Origin: JAQBDA01 sp041301185
Lineage (GTDB): Bacteria; Chloroflexota; Anaerolineae; Anaerolineales; UBA4823
Length of the DNA: 26,590 nt
Direction of reading: 5' to 3'
Assembly (NCBI GenBank): GCA_041301185.1
Contig: JBFYSV010000339.1
Coordinates: 1 to 26,590, forward strand
Positions 1-6,908 of the stretch are shown here, in pieces (the first letter of the stretch is position 1; each line of letters starts with the position of its first letter). The notes beneath the pieces were generated by a model. That model did no database searches and was not told where the DNA came from. It worked only from the letters and a program-made list of their open reading frames with translations. Made by a program: the position numbers and the translations under genes.

Positions 1-657
1 GACCCTCAGCGTTCTGCCATGGCTATGCGGGCTGTCTCAGAGTTGCTGGTGCGCCCGGATGAGAAACTGATCTTGCTGTTCACGCCACCGTTCGATAAAT
101 CCCCGCGTGAGCCGGGCTATATTAAAGGCTACCTGCCCGGTATCCGGGAAAATGGTGGTCAATATACCCACGCTGCCTTGTGGTCTGCTTGGGCTTTTAG
201 CGAGCTGGGCCAGGGGGATTATGCCGAAAGCCTCTTCCGCATGATTAACCCGATCAACCATTCCGATACACCTAAAAAAACGGAGCAGTACAAGGTCGAA
301 CCCTACGTAGTTGCCGCGGATGTATACAGCGTTCCACCTCATACGGGCAGAGGCGGCTGGACGTGGTACACCGGCTCCGGTGGATGGATGTACCGGCTGG
401 GACTGGAGGGCATTCTGGGTATACGGCTCGAGGGCGGTTCGCTCAGGATAGATCCTTGTATCCCGAAGAACTGGTCAAGCTACGAGATCGTCTACCGTAA
501 GGGTGAGACTGCTTATCATATTCAGGTGGATAATCCATCTGCTGTGAACGGGGGAGTAAAGGAGATCAGCCTGGATGGTGTTCTTCTGCCCGACGGGATC
601 ATACCCATTGAAGAAGACGGTCATGAACACAAGGTCTCTGTGCGATTGGGTGAGTGA
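1..657 (+). CDS. C-terminal part of a GH94-type glycoside phosphorylase / cyclic beta-glucan synthase-like protein (5' truncated by window edge)
   Basis: The reading frame is open from base 1 (DPQRSAM...), so this is the 3' end of a longer gene and the ATG at 19 is internal. About 218 residues are visible. They resemble the C-terminus of GH94 proteins such as cellobiose phosphorylase and the phosphorylase-like domain of NdvB/ChvB cyclic beta-1,2-glucan synthases. Recognisable pieces are ENGGQYTHAALW, a VEPYVVAADVYS stretch, the glycine/tryptophan-rich GGWTWYTGSGGWMYR, and a final beta-rich segment starting near LRIDPCIPKNW. The catalytic acid of the family lies upstream and cannot be seen. 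The protein probably acts on beta-glucan, but the fragment cannot separate a phosphorylase from a synthase. It is followed by two hairpins (744-784 and 791-835) before the convergent lipoprotein gene. Confidence 0.8.
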   Translation, partial: DPQRSAMAMRAVSELLVRPDEKLILLFTPPFDKSPREPGYIKGYLPGIRENGGQYTHAALWSAWAFSELGQGDYAESLFRMINPINHSDTPKKTEQYKVEPYVVAADVYSVPPHTGRGGWTWYTGSGGWMYRLGLEGILGIRLEGGSLRIDPCIPKNWSSYEIVYRKGETAYHIQVDNPSAVNGGVKEISLDGVLLPDGIIPIEEDGHEHKVSVRLGE

Positions 658-743
658 CAGGAATTGAGTTCGTCAGATCGCACATCGATCCATAGGGCAT
701 GAGTAGACCGTGACCTGGGTCACCCAGATATCACGGGAATCGA

Positions 744-784
744 ACCCCAGAGGCGATATTACCGCATAAATACGCCTCCGGGGT
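744..784. terminator. Hairpin between convergent genes, probable terminator
   Basis: A 12-bp near-perfect inverted repeat pairs ACCCCAGAGGCG (744-755) with CGCCTCCGGGGT (773-784), with one mismatch and a 17-nt AT-rich loop. On the minus strand the mismatch becomes a G-U pair. It lies between the GH94 end (657) and the lipoprotein end (864). There is no T-tract, so simple intrinsic termination is uncertain. Confidence 0.45.
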
Positions 785-790
785 CATTAT

Positions 791-835
791 CACTCGCTTT
801 GGCGGCTGGTATTAACCGCTGCCATCCTGCGAGTG
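791..835. terminator. Second intergenic hairpin, possible terminator of the minus-strand lipoprotein gene
   Basis: CACTCGC (791-797) pairs with GCGAGTG (829-835), and an inner GGCGG/CCGCT stem lies between them. The structure is 29 nt beyond the stop codon of the minus-strand lipoprotein gene and is a candidate transcription end for it. Confidence 0.4.
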
Positions 836-863
836 TAGTTTGTGTGAATGCTTTGAATGGTTG

Positions 864-1259
864 CTAAGGGGATACCTCGCCCGGGGGCGCCTGAACGATA
901 ATCACACCTTCCTGATCGCTGCGGAACTCATACTGCTGACCGTTCGCCTCCAACACCACCCGAAAGCCTGGGGTGATCACTTGGGCACAGGCCTGTCCTT
1001 CTTGCGGCACACCCAGGCAGGCATCCGGCCATTCTACTTGCTCGAATTCCACAATCTCGATCTCTTCAACGGTGACACCCAGCTCCTGGCTCAACCGGTC
1101 AACTGCCTCCAGTACCGCCCGCGGCGGCAGGTCTTGCGGGGTCCCAACATCACCGGTATCTGGCAGCTCTGTAGTATTGCAGGCTGCCAACACAAACAGG
1201 ATAGCGGATACCAGCAAAAGAGGAAAGAAAAATTTGTAGGATCGTCGATTTGGTAGCAT
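864..1259 (-). CDS. Small secreted lipoprotein of unknown function
   Basis: This 131-residue protein has a basic N-terminus, a hydrophobic signal segment (about residues 9-26) and a lipobox LAAC ending at Cys27. It is therefore expected to be lipid-anchored on the outer face of the cytoplasmic membrane. The mature part has a short acidic linker, then EVEWPDACLG-like and CAQVITPGFRVVLEANG segments and a YEFRSDQEG end. I associate this W-P-x-x-C-L-G ... C ... TPG-[FY]-[RK]-V ... Y-x-[FY]-R-[ST]-D pattern with uncharacterised extracytoplasmic proteins of Chloroflexota and cyanobacteria. The two cysteines could form a disulfide. An AAGGAGG Shine-Dalgarno lies 10 nt upstream of the ATG. The gene has its own promoter (1302-1330) and an operator overlapping the stop codon of the ABC permease upstream, so it belongs to the operator-linked gene set. 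Confidence 0.75.
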   Translation of the reverse strand: MLPNRRSYKFFFPLLLVSAILFVLAACNTTELPDTGDVGTPQDLPPRAVLEAVDRLSQELGVTVEEIEIVEFEQVEWPDACLGVPQEGQACAQVITPGFRVVLEANGQQYEFRSDQEGVIIVQAPPGEVSP

Positions 1260-1301
1260 AGGTCTGCTGCCTCCTTTATAAATCGGTAAACGATATTTTC
1301 A

Positions 1302-1330
1302 ATCATAGATGCTGTGCGCCTGCCTCACAA
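1302..1330 (-). promoter_or_regulatory. Sigma-70-like promoter of the small lipoprotein gene
   Basis: Read on the minus strand: TTGTGA (1330-1325), a 17-bp spacer, then TATGAT (1307-1302). The -35 box is preceded by CCCCA, giving the CCCCATTG element shared with other promoters in the window. The predicted transcript start is near 1295, about 36 nt upstream of the ATG. Confidence 0.7.
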
Positions 1331-1352
1331 TGGGGAATGTATCTATCCACGG

Positions 1353-1368
1353 GTAGGAATTTCCCTAC
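1353..1368. promoter_or_regulatory. NreC-type palindromic operator, copy 1
   Basis: The + strand reads GTAGGAATTTCCCTAC, which is GTAGGG-N4-CCCTAC with one mismatch. The wider palindrome GGTAGGAATTTCCCTACC covers 1352-1369. It is 22 bp upstream of the -35 box of the lipoprotein promoter and overlaps the TAG stop (1365-1367) of the ABC permease gene. Confidence 0.7.
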
Positions 1369-2912
1369 CGGTTAGTGTTGGCAATCAACCGCCGCGATAT
1401 CCACCACACCAGCAAACACAAGACCAGCCCGATCATCGCTAGGACACCTACCAGGAGCAGGTCTGGGTAACCGCCTCGAAGCGCAATCGAGCGCAGCAGC
1501 ACGATGCCATAGGTAGTGGGTATGCCCCAAGAGAGAGACCGCACCGGCTCCACCAACATATTCAGGCTCATTAAAAATCCGCTGAAAAACACACTGACCA
1601 AGAGTGCAATCATCGTATACTGGACTGCCTGGCTGTCGGAATGAGAGACCAGAGAAATGACGAAGCCAATACCCAACGAAGTGAACAACAGCACCGCGAT
1701 CACCAGGGCGTAATTTACCCAGTGACCCAGCATTGGCACCCCCAGCACGAAATGCATCAGCGCCGAAAGCACGGCTGCGATGACCGCCCCGAACAAAAAA
1801 TAGCTCAGGTATTTTCCAACCAACATCTCCCCGGCGGAGAGCGGAGAGACCCGGAACAATTCCAGTGTGCCAAAATTGCGCTCGTGTACGATCGACAGCG
1901 CCGCGATGGTCACCGCCAGGTGTTGGAGCAGCAGGGCGATCACCGCCGGAGCGTAAAAACTGGTGGCGTTGGGCTGTACCTCAGCGATGCTTTGCGCCCT
2001 GGTAGTGAAGGGTTTGACAATCAGCTCCGGTGCCAGCCCGGTGAATGTCTCCAACTGGGCTTCCAGCTCGCCCAAATCCGCATCGATCTCCTCGACCTGC
2101 GCTTCCCACTGGCTGCCGTTGGAATCTGTCATCTGGGTGTTTTCCATCTCGCTGGATAATGCCTGCATATTATCGAGCAGGCTCATGATCTTGTTAGCCT
2201 GCCGGTCAGTTCCACCTCCTACCGTTTCCTCGACGTTATTCATTACTGCCAGGCTGGCGCCTACAGCCATAGAGACCTCATCCAGGTTATTGGATAGCTC
2301 GCTAAAGTGCTGCCGGGCAGCAGACTCGTTGCCGGCGCGCAGCGACTGTTTGACGAACTGGGTGCTCTCCCGGGCTGCTTGCAGGTTCTGTTGCAAATCC
2401 TCGGCTTGCGCCTGTCCCTGGATCGTCATCGCTTGCAGAACTCGCCGGTTGACCTCGTCGATATAGATCTCGCCGACATAGCTCATGTAGCTTGCCTGCA
2501 GCGGGTCGATCTCAGCATGGTAGAGCTGGAACTCCGCTTGCTGGCCTGCCTGTATCGCAGCAGCGGCATCCTCGGGAGCGACCGCCACCAGATCCACATC
2601 GCCCTGGCGCAGTCTCTGCACGGCTGCATTTTGATCCCCAGTGACGCCCATAAAAGCCAGTTGTGCGCCCAGTGTGGGGGCATACGCCTGGATTTGCTCC
2701 TCCAGCTGGGTACCCGGTTGCGCCACGAACAGGGTGCGCAAGATGGGCGGCTCGTTGCGGTACCCCAGTCCAAATATCAACAGAATGAGGAACGGTCCCA
2801 ACACCAGGGTCAATAGCAGCCGCGGTTGGCGGATGACAAGGAAGACCTCTTTGCGCACGAATGCGAAGGTGCGAATGAATACTTTCCACAGCGCGTTAAA
2901 GAAATTACGCAT
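1365..2912 (-). CDS. ABC-2 type transporter permease (export) with large extracytoplasmic loop
   Basis: This 515-residue membrane protein has the ABC-2 permease layout. There is one N-terminal membrane segment (about residues 28-50), then a long soluble region (about 55-320) with a coiled-coil-like, Gln/Glu-rich middle. At least five membrane segments follow from about residue 325 to 507. The NFGTLELFRVSPLSAGEMLVGKYLSYF motif region is typical of ABC-2 exporters, and the long first loop recalls YhgE/Pip-type permeases. It is expected to export a hydrophobic compound, drug or envelope component together with the ATPase encoded just upstream. The start overlaps the 3' end of the ATPase gene by 8 bp, indicating translational coupling. 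The substrate is unknown. Confidence 0.85.
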   Translation of the reverse strand: MRNFFNALWKVFIRTFAFVRKEVFLVIRQPRLLLTLVLGPFLILLIFGLGYRNEPPILRTLFVAQPGTQLEEQIQAYAPTLGAQLAFMGVTGDQNAAVQRLRQGDVDLVAVAPEDAAAAIQAGQQAEFQLYHAEIDPLQASYMSYVGEIYIDEVNRRVLQAMTIQGQAQAEDLQQNLQAARESTQFVKQSLRAGNESAARQHFSELSNNLDEVSMAVGASLAVMNNVEETVGGGTDRQANKIMSLLDNMQALSSEMENTQMTDSNGSQWEAQVEEIDADLGELEAQLETFTGLAPELIVKPFTTRAQSIAEVQPNATSFYAPAVIALLLQHLAVTIAALSIVHERNFGTLELFRVSPLSAGEMLVGKYLSYFLFGAVIAAVLSALMHFVLGVPMLGHWVNYALVIAVLLFTSLGIGFVISLVSHSDSQAVQYTMIALLVSVFFSGFLMSLNMLVEPVRSLSWGIPTTYGIVLLRSIALRGGYPDLLLVGVLAMIGLVLCLLVWWISRRLIANTNR

Positions 2913-3876
2913 CTTCAGCCTCTTTTTTCACCAGCTCGACGAAGACATCATCGAAGGGCGGCAGGTATTCTTCCATCGCCTCGATCTGCAAGCCTCTCTC
3001 CCGCACCCAATCTAGCATAGCAGGCATATCCGTTTTAGCTTCCTTAACCACCAATCGGACATGGTGTTGGTCCGGCTGCTGAACTGCGGAGAGCACGAAT
3101 GGCAGCGCGTTGATAGCCTGCAGGCTGTCGTATCCCAAAGGATCAACGGTATGCAGATCCACCAAATCACCACCGTAAGCCCGGTAGCGCAGCATGGAGG
3201 GGGTATTCACGATGACCAACCGGCCGCGGTCGATCACCCCGACCAGATCACAGTAAGCCGCTTCCGCGACATATTGGGTGGTGACGAATAAAGTCCGTCC
3301 TTGTTGCTTCAGCGCCTGGAAGTGATCCCAGAATTTACGCCGTAAGACCGGGTCCACCCCCGCGGTCGGCTCATCCAGAAAGATCAGCTCCGGATCGTGC
3401 ACCAGGGTAGCTGCAAGATTTAGACGGCGCTGCATGCCGCCCGATAGCTGGTTTGCCAGCTTGCCGCGCTCCTGATCCAGCTCAACGAACTCCAGTATCT
3501 CCTTCAACCGCTCATGGCGCGCAATGGGCAATCCATAGATGGAGGCCGCAAAATTGAGGTTTTCCCACACCGTCAGGTTCGGGTACAGCCCAAATGACTG
3601 GGGCAGATAGCCGATTCTCTCGCGCTCGGAGCGCGAGAATTTTTCAGGTGAGCTGCCCAGAACACGCACCTCACCGCTCGTCGGCTGGTAGTAGCCGGTG
3701 AGCATCCGTATGGTTGTGGTTTTACCTGATCCGCTCGGACCGATAAAGCCGAAAATAGTGCCCTGTGGTACATACAAGGACACCGCCTCTACGGCGGTTG
3801 TCCCATTGAACTGCTTGCTGATGTCATACGTCTGGATAATGTTTTCCTTTTCTTCCACAATTTCCTCATCAATCAC
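2905..3876 (-). CDS. ABC transporter ATP-binding protein (ABC-2/drug-exporter type)
   Basis: A 323-residue nucleotide-binding subunit. It shows Walker A GPSGSGKT (residues 46-53), a Q-loop around LPQSFGLYPNLTVWENL (about 91-107), signature LSGGM (144-148) and Walker B LIFLDE (164-169), followed by PTAGVDP. The H-loop position, normally His in TTHxxxEA, is Gln201 (TTQYVAEAAYCD). This variant occurs in some exporter ATPases. The C-terminal ~100 residues after the ATPase core are typical of DrrA/CcmA-like subunits. The start is GTG (3874-3876), preceded by an AGAGG Shine-Dalgarno. The gene is first in a two-gene operon with the permease and is driven by a promoter at 3954-3982, which shares an operator with the divergent stress operon. 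Confidence 0.9.
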   Translation of the reverse strand: MIDEEIVEEKENIIQTYDISKQFNGTTAVEAVSLYVPQGTIFGFIGPSGSGKTTTIRMLTGYYQPTSGEVRVLGSSPEKFSRSERERIGYLPQSFGLYPNLTVWENLNFAASIYGLPIARHERLKEILEFVELDQERGKLANQLSGGMQRRLNLAATLVHDPELIFLDEPTAGVDPVLRRKFWDHFQALKQQGRTLFVTTQYVAEAAYCDLVGVIDRGRLVIVNTPSMLRYRAYGGDLVDLHTVDPLGYDSLQAINALPFVLSAVQQPDQHHVRLVVKEAKTDMPAMLDWVRERGLQIEAMEEYLPPFDDVFVELVKKEAEDA

Positions 3877-3953
3877 GTTTTCCTCTCAATCTCGCTGCGC
3901 CCGCAGTCTCTAATCCAAATCATCCACTCATTTATAGCGTTGTCTACAGCATA

Positions 3954-3982
3954 AATATAGAATTCATGCGCTTATCTCACAA
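3954..3982 (-). promoter_or_regulatory. Sigma-70-like promoter of the ABC exporter operon
   Basis: Minus strand: TTGTGA (3982-3977), 17-bp spacer, TATATT (3959-3954), preceded by a CCCAATTG element. The predicted start is near 3947, giving a leader of about 70 nt before the GTG codon. Confidence 0.65.
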
Positions 3983-4004
3983 TTGGGACTTTTCCTTAAA
4001 CTCA

Positions 4005-4020
4005 GTAGGGGAATCCCTAG
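4005..4020. promoter_or_regulatory. NreC-type palindromic operator, copy 2, shared by divergent promoters
   Basis: GTAGGGGAATCCCTAG matches GTAGGG-N4-CCCTAC at 11 of 12 fixed positions. It lies 22 bp from the -35 box of the minus-strand ABC promoter and 23 bp from that of the plus-strand stress operon. It is thus almost exactly centred between two divergent promoters. Confidence 0.75.
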
Positions 4021-4043
4021 CCGCTAAATAGACCCCTTCCCCA

Positions 4044-4072
4044 TTGAGAAATCGCAGTTTTACTTCTATGAT
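4044..4072 (+). promoter_or_regulatory. Sigma-70-like promoter of the small stress-protein operon
   Basis: TTGAGA (4044-4049), 17-bp spacer, TATGAT (4067-4072), preceded by TTCCCCA so that CCCCATTG runs into the -35 box. The predicted start is near 4079, about 39 nt before the ATG at 4118. Sequence and layout are nearly the same as the PRC promoter at 21630-21658. Confidence 0.75.
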
Positions 4073-4117
4073 GAGACTATCAAAGCACTGAAAATATCTG
4101 CTTGAAAGGAGGTTGTT

Positions 4118-4282
4118 ATGTTAGGTCTTGCGATTACCCTGCTGATCATTGCTCTGATTGCCGCGTTACTCGGTTTTACCGGTATTGCTGGAGCAGCCGC
4201 AGGTATTGCCAAAATTGCGTTCGTTATCTTTCTGGTATTGTTCGTGCTGTCCCTCTTATTTGGGCGCCGGACATCTGTATAG
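4118..4282 (+). CDS. DUF1328 family small membrane protein
   Basis: A 54-residue very hydrophobic protein starting MLGLAITLLIIALIAALLGF, with a small-residue stretch GIAGAAAGIAK between two membrane segments (about residues 3-20 and 31-48) and a basic GRRTSV end. This is the usual length and layout of DUF1328 (YtjA-type) proteins, which often sit among general-stress genes. Their molecular function is unknown. The start is set by an AAGGAGG Shine-Dalgarno 5 nt before the ATG. It is the first gene of the operator-controlled cluster 4118-5562. Confidence 0.8.
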   Translation: MLGLAITLLIIALIAALLGFTGIAGAAAGIAKIAFVIFLVLFVLSLLFGRRTSV

Positions 4283-4328
4283 GTCGGTGAGGCGAGTTCT
4301 GGACCACCGGCTTCAAAGGAGAGTTAGG

Positions 4329-4784
4329 ATGAACAACACAGACCCGCGACCAATAGACCGTCAGGAACAGGTCCGCATCCATCATCACGGTGATTACGAG
4401 CACAAAACTCAGGTGGTCGAAGATCACAATGCAGGGCGACGCCTGGTTGTCAGCCGGGTGGCCCAGTTGATCTGGCTGTTTTTCGGGATCCTGGTTGCTG
4501 CGATCGGGTTGCGGGTTTTTCTCAAGGTGATCGCAGCCAACCCTTCAAATCCATTCACCGAACTGGTCTACAGCTCCACCGACCTTTTCCTGTGGCCCTT
4601 TGCGGGGCTCACCGCGACGCCATCCGTGCAAGGCATGGTGCTCGATGTTCCAGCCATCATCGCTATATTCGTATATGCTTTGGTCGGCTGGGTGATCGTC
4701 CGGTTGGTCTGGCTGTTTTTTTACCAACCGGCTGCCCGGTCTGTGCGTACAGTGGAGCACGAGCACGACTACAAAGTGGAATAG
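4329..4784 (+). CDS. YggT-like integral membrane protein
   Basis: A 151-residue protein with a charged, His-rich N-terminal region (residues 1-40, including RIHHHGDYEH) that probably lies in the cytoplasm. Two membrane segments follow: about 43-66 (VAQLIWLFFGILVAAIGLRVFLK) and about 107-130 (IIAIFVYALVGWVIVRLVWLFF). A NPSNPFTELVYSSTDLFLWPF loop separates them. The RVxLKxxxANPxNPFxxxVYxxTD...PF layout is that of YggT-related proteins. The ATG at 4329 is chosen because a GGAGAG Shine-Dalgarno precedes it. The same frame extends upstream without a better start and would overlap the DUF1328 gene. It lies in the middle of the stress cluster, and its biochemical role is unknown. Confidence 0.75.
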   Translation: MNNTDPRPIDRQEQVRIHHHGDYEHKTQVVEDHNAGRRLVVSRVAQLIWLFFGILVAAIGLRVFLKVIAANPSNPFTELVYSSTDLFLWPFAGLTATPSVQGMVLDVPAIIAIFVYALVGWVIVRLVWLFFYQPAARSVRTVEHEHDYKVE

Positions 4785-4833
4785 CTATCCAGCATAGCTA
4801 CCCGAGAAGCTAACCCCATGTTTAGGAGGTGAA

Positions 4834-5115
4834 ATGACTTTGCTTGGCTTGATTATCCTCTTGGTCATCGCCGCAGTCGCAGGCGCCCTGGGTCAGGCGA
4901 TTTCGGGATATTCCTTAGGCGGCTGCCTGATGTCCGTCGTGGTGGGTTTTGTCGGCGCCTTTGTAGGTTTGTGGCTTGCCAACCAACTGGGTCTGTCGGA
5001 ACCGCTGCCAATCACCATCCAGGGCGAAACCTTTCCTCTGGTTTGGGCAGTCATCGGTTCGGCTATTTGTACGGCAATATTCGGCCTGCTTTTCAGGCGC
5101 AGGCGGGTTCTGTAG
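4834..5115 (+). CDS. GlsB/YeaQ/YmgE-family stress-response membrane protein
   Basis: A 93-residue, glycine-rich, three-segment membrane protein: about residues 3-21, 28-50 and 69-88, ending in RRRR. The pattern fits the GlsB/YeaQ/YmgE (older name: transglycosylase-associated) family, though the loop PITIQGETFPLVW is longer than in most. Known members are small stress-induced membrane proteins without a proven enzymatic role. An AGGAGGTGA Shine-Dalgarno lies just before the ATG. It is co-oriented with its neighbours, 49 nt downstream of the YggT-like gene. Confidence 0.75.
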   Translation: MTLLGLIILLVIAAVAGALGQAISGYSLGGCLMSVVVGFVGAFVGLWLANQLGLSEPLPITIQGETFPLVWAVIGSAICTAIFGLLFRRRRVL

Positions 5116-5172
5116 TATCGACCCACAGAGGAAAAACTTTATCCGACTTCACTTAACATAGGAGACACAGTC

Positions 5173-5391
5173 ATGAACGAAGACATTTTGCAAGGCAAAT
5201 GGAAGCAAGTGCGTGGTGAAATCAAGTCGTGGTGGGGCAAGCTCACCGATGACGACCTCGACCGCATCAACGGTAATACCGAGAAGCTCGCTGGCTTGCT
5301 CCAGGAACGCTATGGATACAACCGGGAGCAGGCTGAGAACGAACTCGCCGACTTCTTCGATCGCGTTGAGGCCCAGTTCGAATCTAAATAA
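5173..5391 (+). CDS. CsbD family stress protein
   Basis: A 72-residue hydrophilic, helical protein with the CsbD hallmark GKWKQVRGEIKSWWGKLTDDDL and a NGNTEKLAGLLQERYGY segment. CsbD-like proteins are general-stress proteins, sigma-B dependent in Bacillus, of unknown biochemical role. The C-terminal half (about residues 38-70) carries the helix ending FFDRVEAQFESK. An AGGAGA Shine-Dalgarno lies about 10 nt upstream. It is the fourth gene of the small stress-protein cluster. Confidence 0.9.
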   Translation: MNEDILQGKWKQVRGEIKSWWGKLTDDDLDRINGNTEKLAGLLQERYGYNREQAENELADFFDRVEAQFESK

Positions 5392-5406
5392 TCGATGGGA
5401 GAAGAG

Positions 5407-5562
5407 ATGCTTATCACGATATTGGTCATCGTGTTGGTCCTTGTGCTGATCGGTTCCCTCCCCGTCTGGCCCTATAGCCGTGGATGGGGATATAGTGGAA
5501 CAGGCTTGGTCGGCTTTCTGCTGTTGCTCGTGATTGTAGGGTTCCTGCTGGGACTGTTCTGA
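5407..5562 (+). CDS. DUF3309 family small membrane protein
   Basis: A 51-residue protein with two hydrophobic helices (about residues 1-17 and 33-50) separated by the LPVWPYSRGWGYSGTG turn, which is the signature of DUF3309 (usual length about 50). A GGGAGAAGAG Shine-Dalgarno precedes the ATG. Only 15 nt separate it from csbD, so it belongs to the same operon. Function is unknown; the family is often found near stress genes. It is followed by a very strong hairpin (5586-5628). Confidence 0.8.
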   Translation: MLITILVIVLVLVLIGSLPVWPYSRGWGYSGTGLVGFLLLLVIVGFLLGLF

Positions 5563-5585
5563 CCCGTAGCAAGGATTACTTACTT

Positions 5586-5628
5586 CAGTCGAGATCGAGG
5601 ACCCGGAGTGGGTCCTCGATCTCGACTG
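5586..5628 (+). terminator. 19-bp perfect hairpin after the stress-protein cluster (terminator or processing site)
   Basis: CAGTCGAGATCGAGGACCC (5586-5604) pairs perfectly with its complement (5610-5628) across a 5-nt loop GGAGT. There is no T-tract. It separates the small stress genes from the first AI-2E gene, whose ATG (5646) has no visible Shine-Dalgarno. It could end or attenuate transcription, or stabilise the upstream mRNA. Confidence 0.6.
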
Positions 5629-5645
5629 GTTGTACATCTCTGCTG

Positions 5646-6908
5646 ATGACCTACAATCCCCCCACCCCCCACTGGAGTGCTCGCCAGGTAGTCCTGGCGA
5701 CTTTGTCTGCTGTAGCAGTCGGAATAGGATTCTGGCTGCTTTATCGCTATCGCCTGGTGGTTTTGATCCTCTTCAGCGCCATCATCCTGGGCACCGCCAT
5801 ACGTCCGATGGTGGATTGGCTTACCCGGCGAGGCATAGCGCGTGTACACGGTCTTGCTTTGACGTATATCCTCTTATTAGTCGCTCTGGCAGCCTTACTT
5901 TTCAGTTTGGTACCGATCCTGAGCAACCAGGCGCTAGAGCTGGTCAACACCATTCCACAGACGTACCTTGACCTACGCACTGCTTTGCTGCAGTCTTCCA
6001 GCTTGCTGCTGCAGAATCTGGCTCTCAATTTGCCAGCGGATATGCGTCTGTTGCCCGTTGCTGCTCCGGTCGAGGGGGAGGCGCTGGACATTGTCTCAGA
6101 TTTGTACCGTTTTACCGGCATATTCCTGAATGGTTTTCTGGCAATCGCGGCGATCTTCCTGCTCACTTCGTATTGGATATTAGAAAGTGATCGCACGATG
6201 CGAGAGGTGTTGCTCTATATACCGCCCAGGCTGCGCCATTCGGCGCGAGAGCTTATCGAAGCGATTGAAGCACGGGTCGGCGCTTTTGTGCGCGGGCAGC
6301 TCATCCTCTCGCTTTCGATCGGCATCCTGGCGCTAATCTCATATATGATCATTGGATTACCCAATGCCTTAATTTTGGCGCTCATTGCTGCCGTTCTCGA
6401 AGCTGTCCCTCTCTTCGGACCCGCCCTGGGTGCTATTCCGGCGCTGCTGGTCGCCTTCTCGATTGACCCGTCGCTGGCGCTTTGGGTTGTACTGGCGACC
6501 GTTCTGATTCAGGCGCTGGAGAATTATCTGCTTGTGCCGCGTGTGATGGGCGCGTCCGTCGGTGTTAACCCGGTTGTCACCCTTCTGGCGCTGGCAACGT
6601 TTGCCTCCCTCCTTGGATTGCCGGGCGCCTTATTGGCAATCCCATTGGCGGCAGTGATCCAACTGCTGCTGGATCGTTATGTATTTTCAGCCGATCAAAA
6701 TGGAACTCCTGCCCCGGACGGACGTGATTACAACAGTGCGCTGCGCTATGAGGTCCAGGACCTGATTGGCGATGTGCGCAAACAGCTGCGTAAAAAGCAG
6801 GGACGCTCTGATGATGAAACCGATCAAATTGAGGACTCGATCGAAGCGCTGGCTGTCGAACTCGACGTTCTGTTAGAACGATATATCAAAGAGGAGGAGC
6901 GTGCATGA
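5646..6908 (+). CDS. AI-2E/PerM family transporter-like membrane protein (first of a pair)
   Basis: A 420-residue polytopic protein with the AI-2E (PerM) family layout. Two N-terminal membrane segments (about residues 16-52) are followed by one near 68-90. A periplasm-facing helical region (about 90-155) comes next, then a cluster of hydrophobic segments around 160-345. Within it lie ARVGAFVRGQLILSLSIGI and the late AVLEAVPLFGPALGAIPALL motif typical of the family. The last ~75 residues form a charged helical cytoplasmic tail. Family members have been linked to autoinducer export, Na+/H+ exchange or other efflux, and this one's substrate is unknown. No Shine-Dalgarno precedes the ATG, which is unusual here. 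It overlaps the next gene by 4 bp. Confidence 0.85.
   Translation: MTYNPPTPHWSARQVVLATLSAVAVGIGFWLLYRYRLVVLILFSAIILGTAIRPMVDWLTRRGIARVHGLALTYILLLVALAALLFSLVPILSNQALELVNTIPQTYLDLRTALLQSSSLLLQNLALNLPADMRLLPVAAPVEGEALDIVSDLYRFTGIFLNGFLAIAAIFLLTSYWILESDRTMREVLLYIPPRLRHSARELIEAIEARVGAFVRGQLILSLSIGILALISYMIIGLPNALILALIAAVLEAVPLFGPALGAIPALLVAFSIDPSLALWVVLATVLIQALENYLLVPRVMGASVGVNPVVTLLALATFASLLGLPGALLAIPLAAVIQLLLDRYVFSADQNGTPAPDGRDYNSALRYEVQDLIGDVRKQLRKKQGRSDDETDQIEDSIEALAVELDVLLERYIKEEERA

Noticed and set aside
840..1256. Plus-strand open frame of 138 codons
   Set aside because: It overlaps the signal-peptide-bearing lipoprotein on the minus strand, which has a strong Shine-Dalgarno, promoter and lipobox.
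2905..3876. H-loop substitution as a sign of a dead ATPase
   Set aside because: Walker A, signature and Walker B motifs are all intact, and the TTQYV variant also occurs in other exporter ATPases, so inactivity is not supported.
5149..5637. Minus-strand open frame across csbD and DUF3309
   Set aside because: Both opposite genes are recognised families with ribosome-binding sites. The antisense translation is low-complexity and uninformative.
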